DNA of 64,000 nucleotides, from the NCBI GenBank assembly GCA_020137815.1, contig CM035354.1, forward strand, positions 4,296,796 through 4,360,795, written 5' to 3'. The notes under the pieces are model-generated. The model had not been told where the DNA came from and made no database searches. It worked only from the letters and a program-made list of their open reading frames with translations. This document shows, piece after piece, positions 1 to 12,950 of the stretch. How positions within the stretch are numbered: position 1 is the first letter of the stretch; each line of letters begins with the position of its first letter. The position numbers and the translations under genes are program-made. This stretch comes from Hormiphora californensis. Lineage: Eukaryota > Ctenophora > Tentaculata > Cydippida > Pleurobrachiidae.

Positions 1-147
1 AAAGAGTAAAGACTTAAAGTGTGAATATTTTGTAATCCTAAGCTGGCTAGGTTTGACTTTCTTGGATAGCCTCGCGGTCCCTTATAAAATGTCTTGACCG
101 CTCTATGAAGAATGTGCATCAAGGGAATAATTATGTGTTTTATCCAG

Positions 148-3100
148 GAGAGAAGGACAGTTATTTCCCACAAGCTTGATGCACAGGAAGCCCTCACAAA
201 GTCCAATGAAGTCAATATGGACCTACAGGCACAGACTGATGTTATCATTGATGCACGCGACAAAGCCGAAAGGGTGAGAATACTTTGTTTAAGTTTAGTG
301 TTTTAGATTCCGTCATCTGCACAGTTCATACTTCATACTATATTCATTAATTGTTTATTAGGAGTGTCTACTGTTGAGAGATAGGATCAATGCTATTGAG
401 GATACTGTCTCTTCCAAGGATATGGAAACCAGTTCCAGACTGGCAGAAATCCAGGCTCTTCAGCGGGAAAATAGAACTCTCAGAGAGGTATTGCAATTGG
501 ATCTCGCGTTGTTTCCAAATAGTAACCGGTCGCGGTAGTAACGATTTGGAAAGTTGTTTGCTAAGTTTTGACCACTTGTTGGAAAGTTTTAATTGATCCC
601 CCTCAGATAAATGATACTCTGAAGGATAGGGTTGATGATAGTGAGAGAGCCAAGACGGATGCTGAACAGCTAATTGAACTGTTGAGGACAGAGAAAGAGG
701 AACTTGTTGAAGCCAAATCTGAGCTCTTCAATGTACGTATCAATTGTTTTCCAATTATGATAATTTCAAGCCTTATCCATTTGGTTTTTTGAAGAATATT
801 TGACCCCCACCGCGGGTTTGGAATATCGAAAGTTGAATGGTGCAGGTGGATGGTATTATACAGCGTGCTGCTTGCAGTGATCTGCAGCTACTACTACTGC
901 ACTGATGAGGTGTATTGTATTGGTGTAAACTGTTGAAGCTGATTACGGAGTGTTATTACCAGTTAATTGGTATACACACACCTCTGGGGCAGGGGTCTTA
1001 TATCACTGCAGGGAGAGTGAGAGGGGGTGTTATACAAGCAAGAATCAATTATGGCCCTAATCTGGGTGTAATTTCAAATTTTAGGTTATGTAGCAGATTG
1101 ATTAATTATAATCTTCCTCTTTTCTTTTCAGTTGAACGAGTCTCTGAACGATGAAGTGAAGGTTACAAAGATAGAGCTGAACGATAGGAAACAGGAGAGT
1201 GAGATGTTGAAGGAAGAGAAGGATGATGAGAGAAAGGAGAAAATTCAACTTCAACAGGTTCGAATTAAATTGTATTTTCCAGGCTTTTCGACAAATTAAA
1301 CCTGTACTCTGCAGCAGCAGTAGATGAGTTTAGGACTTTCTAATCGTTGCTAATATTCTTTTAATTCTTGCTAATATTCCTTTCTAAACATTGCTCATAT
1401 CCTTTCTAACATCCCTACAGCTCCTGGACACCCTCAGTCACGACTCGGAGACCCAGAAAGCGTACCTTGAAACTCAATGCGAGGACTTGGAGGTGGGACT
1501 TGAAAATTTTCTTGCTATCATTGAAAGCAAGCTGGTAAATCAATGCAATATAATGTCATGTCTCTCTCTTAAATACAGTTGAACATGTTTGAGGGCACTT
1601 TTTTAGATCTCAGAGTTGAGAAAAAAGGTCGTCCAAGTTTCAACCTGTTCACTTGCACTCTCCAAAATCAATGAGTCGACTCTGTGTCGCTCTTTGACGT
1701 AAATTAATGGTTGATTTGCTAAATTGGTGCTACTTTGCAAGCTGAGCTAGAACGCTGATGAGACATTGAGACAGGGCAATGCTGTGCATGATGCTGAGTA
1801 ATAGCAGTAGCGCGCGAGGTTTGCCGCATGGGGATAGTGGCGCGCACTCTACCCCCACATGTGAACCGTGGGAACAATTTTAGAATAAGTAAAAGTTTCT
1901 GAATCTGTAGAGTTTACACAGCAGTTCAATGCAGAATGCTTCGATGAGCACATGTGTTAGTGTGTTACCACCCCATACAGCACGGGTATTTGCCCTATAT
2001 TGCACTTGTTCTCATGGCATTATCATCCACTCTTCTAAAGAGACTCCCCCTCCCCCCGACAGAAAGACATTCAGCGTCTCCAGAAAGAGCTCGAGTTGGT
2101 CACTGACGAAAACACCCGGGTAACCAAGGTAATTAACCATTTACAACTCCCGTAGAGTGTCGTACTGTCGTGTAACTCTGTTATATTCTCAATAGTAGGT
2201 CCGGTTCAAGTAAACGAATCACCCCATCCGATCCCATTTGCCCAGGAATAATTTTCTAGCCGTCTCCCTTCCCCAGGATCTATCTGTGACCAAGGATGAA
2301 ATTGTCTACTACAAAGACAAAGCAGAAGAGTGGAAAAATACAGCACAAAGTCTGGAAGATTCACTTAATCTCAGTGAACAAGAGAGACAGGGTGAGTCAG
2401 ACTGCGTGAGTAAGCTACCTTACTGTGTCTGTTATAGCAGAAATGAGAAAATTGGCACTATGCCTTCATTAGAATCATTTTACCGGGGTGGGGGCTCCCC
2501 CTGGGTGATGGCACGACATTTACTAGAGAAGTGATTGGGATACACTTGGTACCTTGGCGAGCATCTCAATTCTTATTCCATTATATTGCAGGTGTCGTAG
2601 AGGATTTGTTGAGAATTCAGAACGAACTGACAGATCTCAAGGACGAGTACTCGGTAATCGCTGACGAGAGGAACCGGTTCTTGGAAAAATACAACGAATT
2701 GAGAAGGTATGAATATGACTTGCGGATATTATTAAATGTTAGCCCCGGGTTAACTAAATGAACATCATTTGGACCCAATTATCTAAACCTTAACATCAAT
2801 GATTGCACATGAAACTTGGATTGTTAGGTAGAGAAATGTCTAAACTTTCGTTTAGGCTTTAGTTTGGGCTCAAAAGTTAATCCTGAAGCTGGGAAATCAG
2901 TCTTTAGTGCAATGGGTCATATTATAATATATGGCCTGTGGTCCTCAAAGGGTTAACCCTTTGGGGACGATAAGCCCCCTGTCGACAGACCATATATGGC
3001 ATGCTAACCCCTCTCTCCCTGGTGATGGTAACAGCTCTATTTCCCTAGTGATTGCGAGTCACTCCAAGAGGAGGTGCGAGAGTTGCTACTTGAGAAAGAC

Positions 3101-6100
3101 GAGAATCAACATGTTGTGCGGCTATTGGAAACCCAGAAAGCCATCCTGGAGGAGAAATGGAACGGTGGAAAGGATCTGTTAGCTGCTCAGGAGGAATGTA
3201 TTGAACTGAGAGAGGACATCAAAGTGTGCAGGTATGTGTCAGTAATAGAAGGCAAACTATTACATCCAGCCCCCTGCAATAATTGAAATTGATATGAGAT
3301 ATCAATGATACGTCTAGACCAAGCACTTGCACCGAGGGCTGTTGTTATGCAGCTACATTGTTGCCATGGTAACCAGGCTAGTGGTATCATAATCGTCTAC
3401 AGTTGTTATCGCATGGTGGGGAGTATTGTGTTACCCTTCATTTTACCGCCCAGAATCCTCAGTTTGGATTGTTTATAGGGAGGGTTGGGGATACTGAGAG
3501 AGAGTTCTTGAAATTGCTTGTCGGTGTATAATGACTCTGCTTGTACACGCTTTGTTGTATATTATCAACTTTTTGATAGCCCTCTTTTTCCCTCTCTCTT
3601 TCTATTTCTTTATATCTCACTATCTTTCTCTCTATCTCTATCTCTCTCCCATCTCTCTTTCTCTCCGTCTACATTTCATCATGCTGTCTTTGGACCCCCT
3701 TGAGCTATCTCATATCAAGGCATCGCACCATTGGTATAAGCTTGCCCTTCGTGCTTGTCTAAAATATCAACACTCAGCACCACATGTTGAATCTTGTTAC
3801 CATGGAGACTGCCTGACAACCCGCCTAGCAACCAGCCACCACTTGGTACAACGCCTAGCAACCAGCCACCACTTGACACATCCCCTAGCAACCAGCCACC
3901 ATTCAGCAACCAACTTAGTGACCGGTGTTCAGACTATGTTGTCTGAGGAGGAACTGGATAGAATTAAGCGGGATAAACGGTGGTACAAGACAGCGTTTAC
4001 AGCCCTAACAGCAAAGTAATTGCAGGGGCTTTGTTTCTATGTCATATCTTGTTCATGCTGTGTCTCGTAGGGCCTTGATTGAGTTAGAAGGAACGGACTG
4101 CTACCACTTCATTTCACTGCATGTTCTAATACAGTCCACCCCTTGCAGAGAGCGAGTGAAGGAGTTTGAAGAGACCAGTGACGAGATAAGCAATGAGCTG
4201 TCCATTGCTCAGGAGAAGATATCAACTCTCCTCCAGGACAAAAAGGTACGATTTATTTTCTGGTGGTGCTGCAAAGGCCGGGCATAGCAAGATTTTTCAT
4301 TGATGATGCTTTTCTCCGAGTTTTTCCTGACACCCCGCTCCCCTGATATAACAGAAGAGCCAGGAGAGTTTGGGTCGAGCCGACAAGACAATAGATCTAC
4401 TGAATTCTGATAAGGAGCGGTTAACTAACCAGGTTGCCATGGTTACTAGGGAATATGAGAAACGCCTGGCAGTACTTGACGAGGAACTGGAAGGAGAACA
4501 AACTAAGGTAACATGCTTTATGTAACACATGAACTCGTTAACCCAAAGAGCTGCATATCCGGGAGTATGACTTACATTGTACCAGATGAAATGTCAGCTT
4601 ATATTTTTACTCATCTCCTTATCCTCCTACGCAGGTATTCCGAAGGACAGAAGAGAATACCAACCTGAAGAAGCGACTTGATGAAGCCCTCAACATTCAC
4701 GGCACTGAGAAGGCTGACCTGATCAGAGAAAGGAACTCCCTGCAGGACAAGATAACTGCACTTGGACAAATCCGGGAAGACCAGGAGAAGGATTTGGAGA
4801 AGAGTAATGTGAAGATTAATGGATTGGAGGAACATAAGAAGGGGTAATGTTTTAAACGGGACCTTGTTCAACCCTCTCTAAAGGAGGGTTAGAACATACT
4901 GGACCAATATATATTTGATCAATATGTCACGTCAGTTTGTTTGTCTCCTCGGTAGATCTAACATATAGTTACCAACATCCATGTTTCATTTATCCCCCCT
5001 CTATTTCAGTAAGGAGATGAAAGGAGAGCAAGTTAGCGGATGCCCTCAAGGCGATTACTGGTAACCCGGATGTCGAGGACCCTTACGTTGAGGCTGCTAA
5101 GGTATATGAAGGAGGTGAAAACGGCCAAGGAAGGATTCGAGAAGGAAGCAAACAAGATACCTGGCCTGGAAAACAGGATCCAGAAACTAGAGAAGGAGCT
5201 GGGTAGGTTCGATATTTCTAGCGAAACTGAGTATATGTTAATCTAGTTTTGGAGCTAGACATTTCAGAAAAGTTCAAACATTTTCCACTCCACAGGAGAT
5301 GCTGAGAAATCATCAAGTAACCGCGGAGCTGAGCTCGAGTTGAAGAGTGCCAGTATAGAGCAGCTCGAGGAAAGTAAATCTGGGTTAGAGGAATCTGTTG
5401 CTGAGCTGGAAAAGTGCAAGAGTGATATGGAACAGAAGATTGAGATGCTACTAAAGGAGAAGGAAGCACTTGAAAAGTTAGAGGTGGAGCACGAGGACCT
5501 CAGTAAAGACCACGATGCCACAGTGAAGGATCTCTCAACTGCCCAGAAGGACCTTGAAAAACTTTCCAACCAAAAGGACGAGGTGGGATATTAAACTACA
5601 ATTCAATAGCGGGCTAGATGTAGAAAATCAGCCATAAAATCATTTAATTAATTAACTAATTAAACTCTTGTTTCAGATTGATGTTGAGAATAAGCGAGTA
5701 AAGGCAGAGAACACTAAGCTGTCCATTGAGCTGACCGACCTAAAGAAGACCCTGGCGGGTAAGGGAGACGGAGAAAAGGCGATGTTAGAGGCCAGTAATG
5801 AACTGAGAGTTGTCCGAGATGAGCTGGAGAACCTACTTGAGATCATATCAACCAAGGACACCAAAATAGCTGACCTAAACTTCGAGTTGGAGGAGATACA
5901 GGACAAACTGGAGCAGACTAACCAGGAGAGTGAGGCTAAGAATGAGGAAATCAAGACACTGCGCTCCCAGGTAATTCCCAAATTAAATTGGCCTCAGAAT
6001 GAGTTGTGTATAGGGACCGGCCCAATGACTCAATGACAAGTACAGTAGTACTGATCCATTCAAATTTTAGCTGTATCATTTCTAAGCACTATAACAATCT

Positions 6101-7856
6101 CTCTAGGTAAGGGAGGTTGATAGGCAGAAGGAGAGGGAGGGAGAACTTGATCTTGATGCTGCAAATGTGCTCCGAGAAAAGGAGGAACAACTGCAAAGAA
6201 AGGAAGAATGGATTGAGAGCTACAAGGCCAAGATAGAGGTAAGATGTGGTAGAGATATTGGTAGTTTGGTATGTTATTCCCCTCCTGTTGTTGAGCAGCG
6301 TGCAAGATGTTACAGTCAGTGCCTGACAACTCTCCCGCGATTTCCTTCACGGAAAGATCAGTGCCGGGGTCAGGGCTAACACTCAAACATCACAACTAAA
6401 CGGTGATTTAATATTTTGTTTTGTTTCCAGGGTCTGGAGAAGTCTCGTCTTGCTGTTGAGGATGAAAAGATGAAGATGAAGGAAGAAAGGAAGGGGCTGG
6501 AAAAACAAATCAGAGATCTGCTAGAAACTGTAAGTTCAGCTCCTGATTACCAAACTGTGTGTCGTCAGTGTTCCAAAATTCTAACAATTTGCATGTAAAA
6601 TAGATTTTGATATTTCTCCGTTATTTCTTTTTTCTCTGAACTTGTACTTGGTTGGCTCAGCTCTTCTCTCATCTCTTTCTCTCCTCTTCTCTCTTTGCAC
6701 ATTATCTTCATGATCTCTACATATTGCATGGTCTTCTTGCTATTCAAGGTTGAGGGGAAGGAGCGGGATGTGGAGGTCATGAATGAGGTCCTAGTGGAGA
6801 TAGAGGCGGAGAAGGAAACATTGGAGGGGAGGAATATGGAGCTGCAGGACCAGGTTGATGACCTGACTCTGGAAAGAGATGAACTGGAGATGAGTGTTGC
6901 TGCAGTGGACAAGGTAGGAACTCATGGACACAACTAATGTGGCCGGATAGGATGGGGGTATTATATGTGTTACGTGTGGTTGATCTTGTGTGTCGCATGA
7001 TTCATGTTTCTCTATTTCAAAAAAAAGTAAAGCCATGATGTGACCACAACTACAATTCGTTATTTTTCAGCCCAAGGGTGATTTGGTCAGGAAACTTCAC
7101 CTTGTCGAGGAAGAGTTAAAACAGGTAGGAAGAGCCCATTCCCTCTCCCAGAAAAACAATGAATGTTACATGTATTTTGGGTTTATTGTTTTCTAAATTC
7201 AAGAACTAATCTGACTGTGTCCTCAGACCAAAGCCCGCATCCAGGCGACAGAGGATGGGAAACAGCAGGAGATTGACATGAAGGATATGAAGTCCCCAGA
7301 GGAGGTTGCAAAGATTATTGAGGACATCAAGGAGGCATTTGAGGATGAAATAGCAGATCTGCTGATGCAGGAACGGGAACAGTTCGAGAAGGATAGGGCA
7401 GAGTTTCATAGGGAACGAGAGGATTTCAAACAGGAACAAGAGGTGAGATAGACTGATAATAGCATACTGATGCAAGATGACTCCATACTCCACCTCCTTC
7501 TCCAACCAAGTTAACAAACTAAGACAGCCCCAACCCATCACAGGAGTTTCTGAAACAAGCGGAGGAGATTGCAGCTGAGCAGATGGAGGGTGCCCAGAAT
7601 AATCGGTCAGGTGAGTCAGGGTCTAAACCTGTCATGTTATAAATATTTTAGTGCCCACATTTGTTTACTGAGTGGCAGATACCCGAACATTGAGACATTG
7701 CAGTGACACTACTAAAACTGCTGCACACCTATAGATACCCAACAAGAGGATGTGTTGAGTAGCAGTCTAGATCGCGTCTTGGTATCAGATCTGAGGGCCC
7801 ATTTAGGGCAACCATCCTCAGACGAAGATGGCCCGACCAGAGTTGTTCATTTTTAG
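148..7856 (+). CDS. Long coiled-coil protein, C-terminal part (5' end lies before the window)
   Basis: I do not recognise the family. About 21 exons can be chained by phase: 148-273, 362-487, 607-732, 1132-1257, 1421-1492, 2063-2128, 2277-2391, 2592-2706, 3049-3231, 4149-4245, 4355-4507, 4635-4843, 5010-5202, 5296-5582, 5677-5970, 6107-6238, 6431-6529, 6749-6913, 7071-7124, 7227-7442, 7544-7610 and 7735-7856, ending at a TAG. The translation is almost wholly Glu/Lys/Leu-rich heptad repeat, with no globular domain and no membrane segment. The last ~40 residues are acidic and non-coiled. A cytoskeletal, centrosomal or Golgi scaffold is plausible by composition only. The fifth exon could instead end at 1534. 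Exon 5010-5202 needs two 1-nt corrections (near 5032 and 5102) to stay open; in the corrected frames the heptads continue. Four early exons are each exactly 126 bp. Confidence 0.75.
3822..3905 (+). repeat. Minisatellite, three copies of a ~28-31 bp unit
   Basis: Three tandem copies share the core CCTAGCAACCAGCCACCA, in the intron between coiled-coil exons 3049-3231 and 4149-4245. Spacing between cores varies by a few bases. No function is visible. Confidence 0.8.
3943..4015 (+). other. Possible alternative first exon of the coiled-coil gene
   Basis: An ATG here opens 24 codons containing EELDRIKRDKRWYKTAF and ends at a GTAATT donor in phase 2, which fits the acceptor at 4149. It cannot follow the upstream exon (3049-3231) in frame, so it would only work as a first exon from an internal promoter or after an unseen exon. 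A weaker look-alike (LSHIKASHHWYKLALRACLK) is encoded at about 3705-3765. The charged, protein-like composition is the only support. Confidence 0.25.
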
Positions 7857-8697
7857 GTTCTATAACGGCTGAACAAGATGATTTTCAATATACTGCTGAT
7901 AACTTCATTTAGCAACACAGAGCTCACTTCTTAACCGCCGTCATTTCATGACACATGATTACAAGCCCCTTTTATCCCTGCGAGATTGCAAGGGCTCCTT
8001 CCAGAGACTGCCCCTAATTAATTAGATGCAGCCTAGCCTTTTGTAATTGTTATTATAATTTAGATCTAACACCCGTCCTTTTTAGGAAGTTAACGAGTGA
8101 AGGAACGATAGTTTTAATGTAAAAGCAGAAGAGATACTGGAATAAACCTAGAAAAGCCTGTAAATATTACAAGATATAGCATGGACTGTGTGCAGTATTG
8201 GGTCATGTTTTAGATTTATGACCACTTTTGGCGATTGTATCCTGTGCTTTACACATGCCCACATGTACATACTATCTTATATTCAACCAATTATCGAATC
8301 AGCCTTTTTTAACGTGACGAGATCTTTTATATCAACATTGCAGCTCCCGTCCCTGACTATATTAAGGGACGAGGTAGCTGCTACAGTATACTGTTACCCT
8401 ATTTCTTAATTGATTGAACTTTTAAAGGAAAACGTTTTACTTCTAATTCGGTGTCGGTACTGGATCATGGAATGGAATTATGTGCTGGATCGGAGTGGTC
8501 AAGTTTGGATCAGTAGAAACTATTCCCACGGTCGACCCACATGCAGTGCGCGCAGTGGAAAGTTGTGTGCTTTAGTTATAAGGAAGGACGCCGCGCGTAC
8601 CAGGCCCCATTCTCTCAACCAAATCCAATCTGTCCCAACATGGCTTCAGAAGCAAGAACTTGTGGAGCTATCTCTCTCTCTCTCTCTCTCTCTCTTT

Positions 8698-8754
<57 letters not shown>

Positions 8755-9045
8755 TCTCTTTTACTCTCTCTCTCCCTGTTTCTCTCTCTTTTAGTAAGTC
8801 AAGCTTTCGCTGCAATCGTTAATTGGTTTACAGCGTGTATATGTGTACACGGTTTACAGGAGAAAATGGTGACTTTTCAGAGCTTGGAGCAATACAGAGC
8901 TTACTTGGAAATTGAAAATGCGGTTTTGTTGGTGATTTGATATAAATAAGGTTAAGATTTAAAAATGTTAAATTTACAAACAAAAAACTCGCTTTCCCAC
9001 ATGACAAACCCTATAAATTATAAAAGTTAAAACCCCAACTCATAT
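7857..9045. other. Intergenic stretch without a supported gene
   Basis: This lies between two convergent genes. It holds the 3' UTR of the coiled-coil gene, a TC microsatellite and AT-rich sequence. The open frames here are low-complexity or lack homology and splice context. Confidence 0.6.
8670..8790. repeat. (TC)n microsatellite
   Basis: Interrupted CT/TC dinucleotide run of about 120 bp with TTTTA interruptions. It creates spurious Ser-Leu and Arg-Glu open frames on the two strands. Confidence 0.95.
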
Positions 9046-9138
9046 TTGGTAACGCAGTTCCCCCTACATTGCGGGCACGCTAAAACGTGCCTTACTATGA
9101 TCGCAATGCCCTCGACAGAGGGGTAACTTCGTTACCAA
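9046..9138. mobile_element. 93-bp MITE with 19-bp TIRs and 9-bp target duplication
   Basis: The element starts TTGGTAACGCAGTT and ends in the near-perfect inverse. It is flanked on both sides by the identical 9-mer AACTCATAT (9037-9045 and 9139-9147). It is non-coding. A 55-bp relative with its own 9-bp duplication lies at 38852-38906. A 9-bp duplication is typical of Mutator-like elements, which is an inference about the superfamily. Confidence 0.85.
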
Positions 9139-9192
9139 AACTCATATATGGCCTCAGAGTCCCAAAAGAGTTCTTGGCGTCACAGTGATGTT

Positions 9193-11568
9193 TCATTGTC
9201 TGACATTGGATCGAAGGTTCCACATTTGTTTGAGGACTTCCTGACACTCATTGTACTGTCGAAATGGGGGAACTCCACTCGTCTCACTGTGAGTTAAAAA
9301 CTGAAAAGAAGGAGGACCAGTATGAGGGCACAAAATGAGACTTAAAATGAGACTCATACAAAGCAGAGGAGTTCCTGGGAAACAATACCAACTCATATTG
9401 ACAATTACCTTCATTATTTTAGAGGGACTGATGGATGAGTTGCCAGTTGAGACGAACTTGCCAACAACACTTTCCACAGATTTACCAGCACGTATTAACT
9501 TCTCACCTCCACCACACGCACACTTTACCCCACAACACCTAATTAGGTGAATAATGTGTTTATATAGATTGATCAGGAATTTAATTGGAAAGTTACACTT
9601 TAATTACCTAATAACTTGATCTTCAATACCTGTGTCGAATAGCGGGGGATAAGTTGGGGAACTGTGGCCACTGCTCCCTGCACGGTACACAGGAACAATC
9701 AAAATGGTATTGTTGTCGAAGATGCTTTCTCCGTTCTCCCTTCGTGTGGGTGGCGTAGTGATACCCGTAGTTGTCTACCACTTCTTCTCCTTTTGGAATT
9801 GATCTCAGGGCTCGTAAAACTGTCGTGCTCCTGATCAAGAATTAGTGGTTAGAGATGATAGTTTGGAAAAGTTATACCCAAATATTTAGAGAAATTGAAC
9901 ATGAATTACCCGATAGAATGGCGGACCACGCTAGGGTTGCAGGAGTGGTTAATTAGACTGAGAAAAGGGTAAGCTCCGGCGCCAATATCTTCGTTTAAAG
10001 AATACCTGTAAAATAAAACTTGGTATAACTAGGTTGTACACTTATACCAATTACAATATTTAGTCAGCAGCAATTATACTACATGGAGAAATGTCGCGGC
10101 TATACGTTGCTATAACAACAAGTTTTATGGAGACACATTTCCAATGTGTGCCACTAACTGAAAGTAAAATATTTAAAACCACCAACCTGAAATCAGGCTG
10201 AACAACCAACTCAGAGATTTCATGAGCGTTACAAGGGTAACTCTGGAGGGTTTTCAGTAAAACCACCTGAACCACCTCCCTCAGCCTTCCATGGTCAGTA
10301 AACTCATCTTCTCCACACCGAGAAACACAAATTGGTACTTTCCCAACCCTAATCATGTGATCCTCATCGCACCAAGGGAGCCGGGCGATGAAGGTGGAGA
10401 GGAAGATGGAGAGACATGCCCGCCGGAGAATGTCCATTGGGGATCGGTGGGAGAAATTGGTAATAAGGGAGACTGTTTGCTGGAAGCGTGTTGACGTTTC
10501 CTGGAACAAAGTTAATGTTACATTTTAATCACAAAAAGTTTGAACATCACCTGATGAAATCTAACATGTCTACCTGATTTTTAGCGAGCCGTAACACGTC
10601 CTTCTTCCACACCAGGACCGTCCTCAGAGCTAAATAAACCATTTTAGGAAGGCTTCGTAACTCGTGAAGGTAACCGCATTCAACAGAATGGGTTGGTAGG
10701 TCGGAGGTGCGGCATTCGGTGGAACAGTATACAATATCAGGGCATTCCTCACACGGTACTGGGTAACTGGAGATGTGGATATGTTTAGTGGTTTGGAGCA
10801 ACTCAACAACACAGGAAATGAGGTATTGAGGTGAAGGAAGGAAGTTCGGGGAAGAGGTATGAAAGGGGTTTACATGGTAGCAAATAATCCCTCTCTCTGA
10901 GAGTGTTACTTACCGGGTAGGTCGATAACAGCGGTTGCAATGTGTCGGCCAATGTTCTGGAAGTAGTGTTGATACTGTCGGTTCTTCAATTGCAATAACC
11001 TCACCTGTTGAAACAGGACTCTAAAACTATCATTATAGTCTGTTCTCTTACTCAAAAGTTAACCGTCAAATTAAAAAGGACCTAGTTTTGACATGTATTT
11101 GCTCAACTAACCGATAGCGATATCTCTAGTAGCCACGATATGCCGTCCTCTCTCCTCGCACTCTCTCACCTCCACACTCCCCTCTACATACGGATACTCA
11201 GGGGACATGACCTGGCCTCCTGGCAGCTTGGGTAGTTTAGTAGAACAAGGGCCACCCAGATCTTCTCCCCGCTCCCTCATAATAATATCAAGAGTTGTCG
11301 GGGAGGTACAGTTTCGAACTGCCTCGGCTAGCTCTGTTAAAGCTGCATTTCTCTCTCCCAGGGCCCTTAGTTCCCGTCCAAAGGCTAGGTGAGCCTGAGC
11401 GAGGTCTTCGGATTTCTGGGATGGGATCAGTGGGTTGCAGGAAATGTTTGCAATCGGTCTGAGATAGGCTAGGAGGTCATCCTCGGTGGCTCGATGAGAT
11501 ATGATGTCAAGAGTGGATAAATTGGCTCGTAGGAATTCCTTGTATTGCCTCTCAAAGTGAGAATACAT
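9193..11568 (-). CDS. SMYD4: SET and MYND domain protein, SMYD4-like
   Basis: Putative protein-lysine methyltransferase of the SMYD family. Eight exons on the minus strand: 11568-11112, 11004-10914, 10766-10574, 10500-10187, 10005-9910, 9830-9630, 9538-9409 and 9300-9193, giving about 529 aa ending in TGA. A first SET segment (GRHIVATRDIAIGEVIAIEE, ~145-165) is followed by a MYND zinc finger (HCNRC, then PCEECPDIVYCSTEC and HSVEC, ~175-210). The SET core comes next (INHSCNPS, ~370; GEEVVDNYG, ~400), then a post-SET Cys cluster (CSCVPC; CCGVKCACGGG). This SET-MYND-SET-postSET order defines the family. The MYND spacing is what fixes the third-exon acceptor at 10766. It is shorter than vertebrate SMYD4 (~800 aa). 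Another SMYD subtype is possible. The start ATG is followed by MYSHFERQYKEF; an upstream non-coding exon is likely. Confidence 0.85.
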
Positions 11569-12420
11569 GCGTGGTAATGCTGCTGCAACGGGAATCTTGT
11601 TGAGTTTTCGGTAGATATAAATAAACTAGAAACAAGATGAGGGCTAACTGCAATTAGTTAATAGGCTATATATTTGTATTTATCTCTACACATAGTCAAA
11701 GTACCCAGTGTACGGTCGAAACAAATACATAAATGTTCCAAAGAGAGGAGCGAGTGAGAGAGAGTGTGTGTGGAAGTGTGAGTGTAGAAGCTGTCAACAC
11801 TGCAGCAGTAGCAGGAATAGTGAGAGAGATAATAGCACGTATAACATACACAAAAGTTACTGGGCAGTGGGCGGAGCTACTAAAAAGATCGCCTACTGTT
11901 ACTATCATTTCTCATTCTGCAGCGACTTACTCCAGGCTACTGGGGACTGAGCTAGTTATATACAGGGTATATTGAACGAGGAAAAGGGAATTAACGCGGT
12001 GGGCCACGGGTACCGGAAAACCCTATAACATTGCACAAAGAGTCGAATGTAGGTAAGAGCAAGCTAACAGAGCAAATACACCTCCCTCATTCTGATTCAA
12101 ATACACATACCATCAGCATACCATTATACAACCATGCCTGTCATATTGAGTTGCTTGTGAGCAGATTCAAACACAAGCTGCTAAGAAATAAAGCGAGGTT
12201 ACAAACATGTCTGTTAAGACAGAGAAACAAGAAGAACTCACTTCCTACTGAACTAAGAGCAGCATGAAATTCTATCAAGGAGATCTAGTATGTAGTTGGA
12301 ACTAGGAAGAAACTTTAGTCGTATTCCACTAGTCCACTACCCATTGCGGTCATTTGATTTCGGGGCGGCACAGAGAGAGGGGAAGGGAGGAGAGAAAGAG
12401 ATAGAGAGAGAGAGAGAGAT

Positions 12421-12471
<51 letters not shown>

Positions 12472-12950
12472 TCGAGGAGATCTAGAGATAGAGAGAGAGA
12501 AAGGAAGAGAGAGAGAGATAGAGATACGAGAGCAGAGATCATATCTCTGCTCTCGCATCTATCCCTCGAGCTTCTGAGATAGACGAGATTCAATATAGCT
12601 CTAGCTCTATCTCTACTATCCCTCTGGTTTCTCTTCCTCTATCTCTCCTTTCATCCCTCCTCTTCTCCATTAATGAAGGGGCACTGCAGATTAAGAAGGC
12701 AGTCACAAGAAAAACCTGTCTATTGGGGTGGGGCTGAAATCAGAGTCCGTGTCGACTGAATCAGATTCAGCTCAAAGAAACACATGCTGGCCCTGAAATA
12801 AAATAGCGATTTCATCCAACGCGACTTGTGGTTTGACAATATTTTATGCGGCGCGCTTTTTATGCGCGGCGCAGCATTTGAAAATTTATTTGCTCGTGAA
12901 AAAAGTTTCCAAAACTTTTGTCGGATTTTTGGACTCATTTTTTGCTTTCA
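11569..12950. other. Non-coding stretch upstream of SMYD4-like gene
   Basis: No supported gene. It contains a GA microsatellite, a short perfect palindrome at about 12522-12566 and AT-rich sequence that may hold the divergent promoter. GCGCGC-rich patches appear near 12850. Confidence 0.5.
12391..12535. repeat. (GA)n microsatellite
   Basis: Interrupted GA dinucleotide run, followed directly by an inverted repeat built on GCAGAGAT/ATCTCTGC. It produces false Arg-Glu and Leu-Ser frames. Confidence 0.95.

Noticed and set aside
3531-4019. A single long coding exon in this stretch
   Set aside because: Exon 3049-3231 joins exon 4149-4245 directly in phase; most of the frame is a T/C-rich tract and a minisatellite. 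Only the last ~70 bp is kept as a possible alternative exon.
8541-8822. Ser-Leu-rich and Arg-Glu-rich open frames, also at 12296-12593 and 52404-52893
   Set aside because: They come from TC/GA microsatellites and have no other support.
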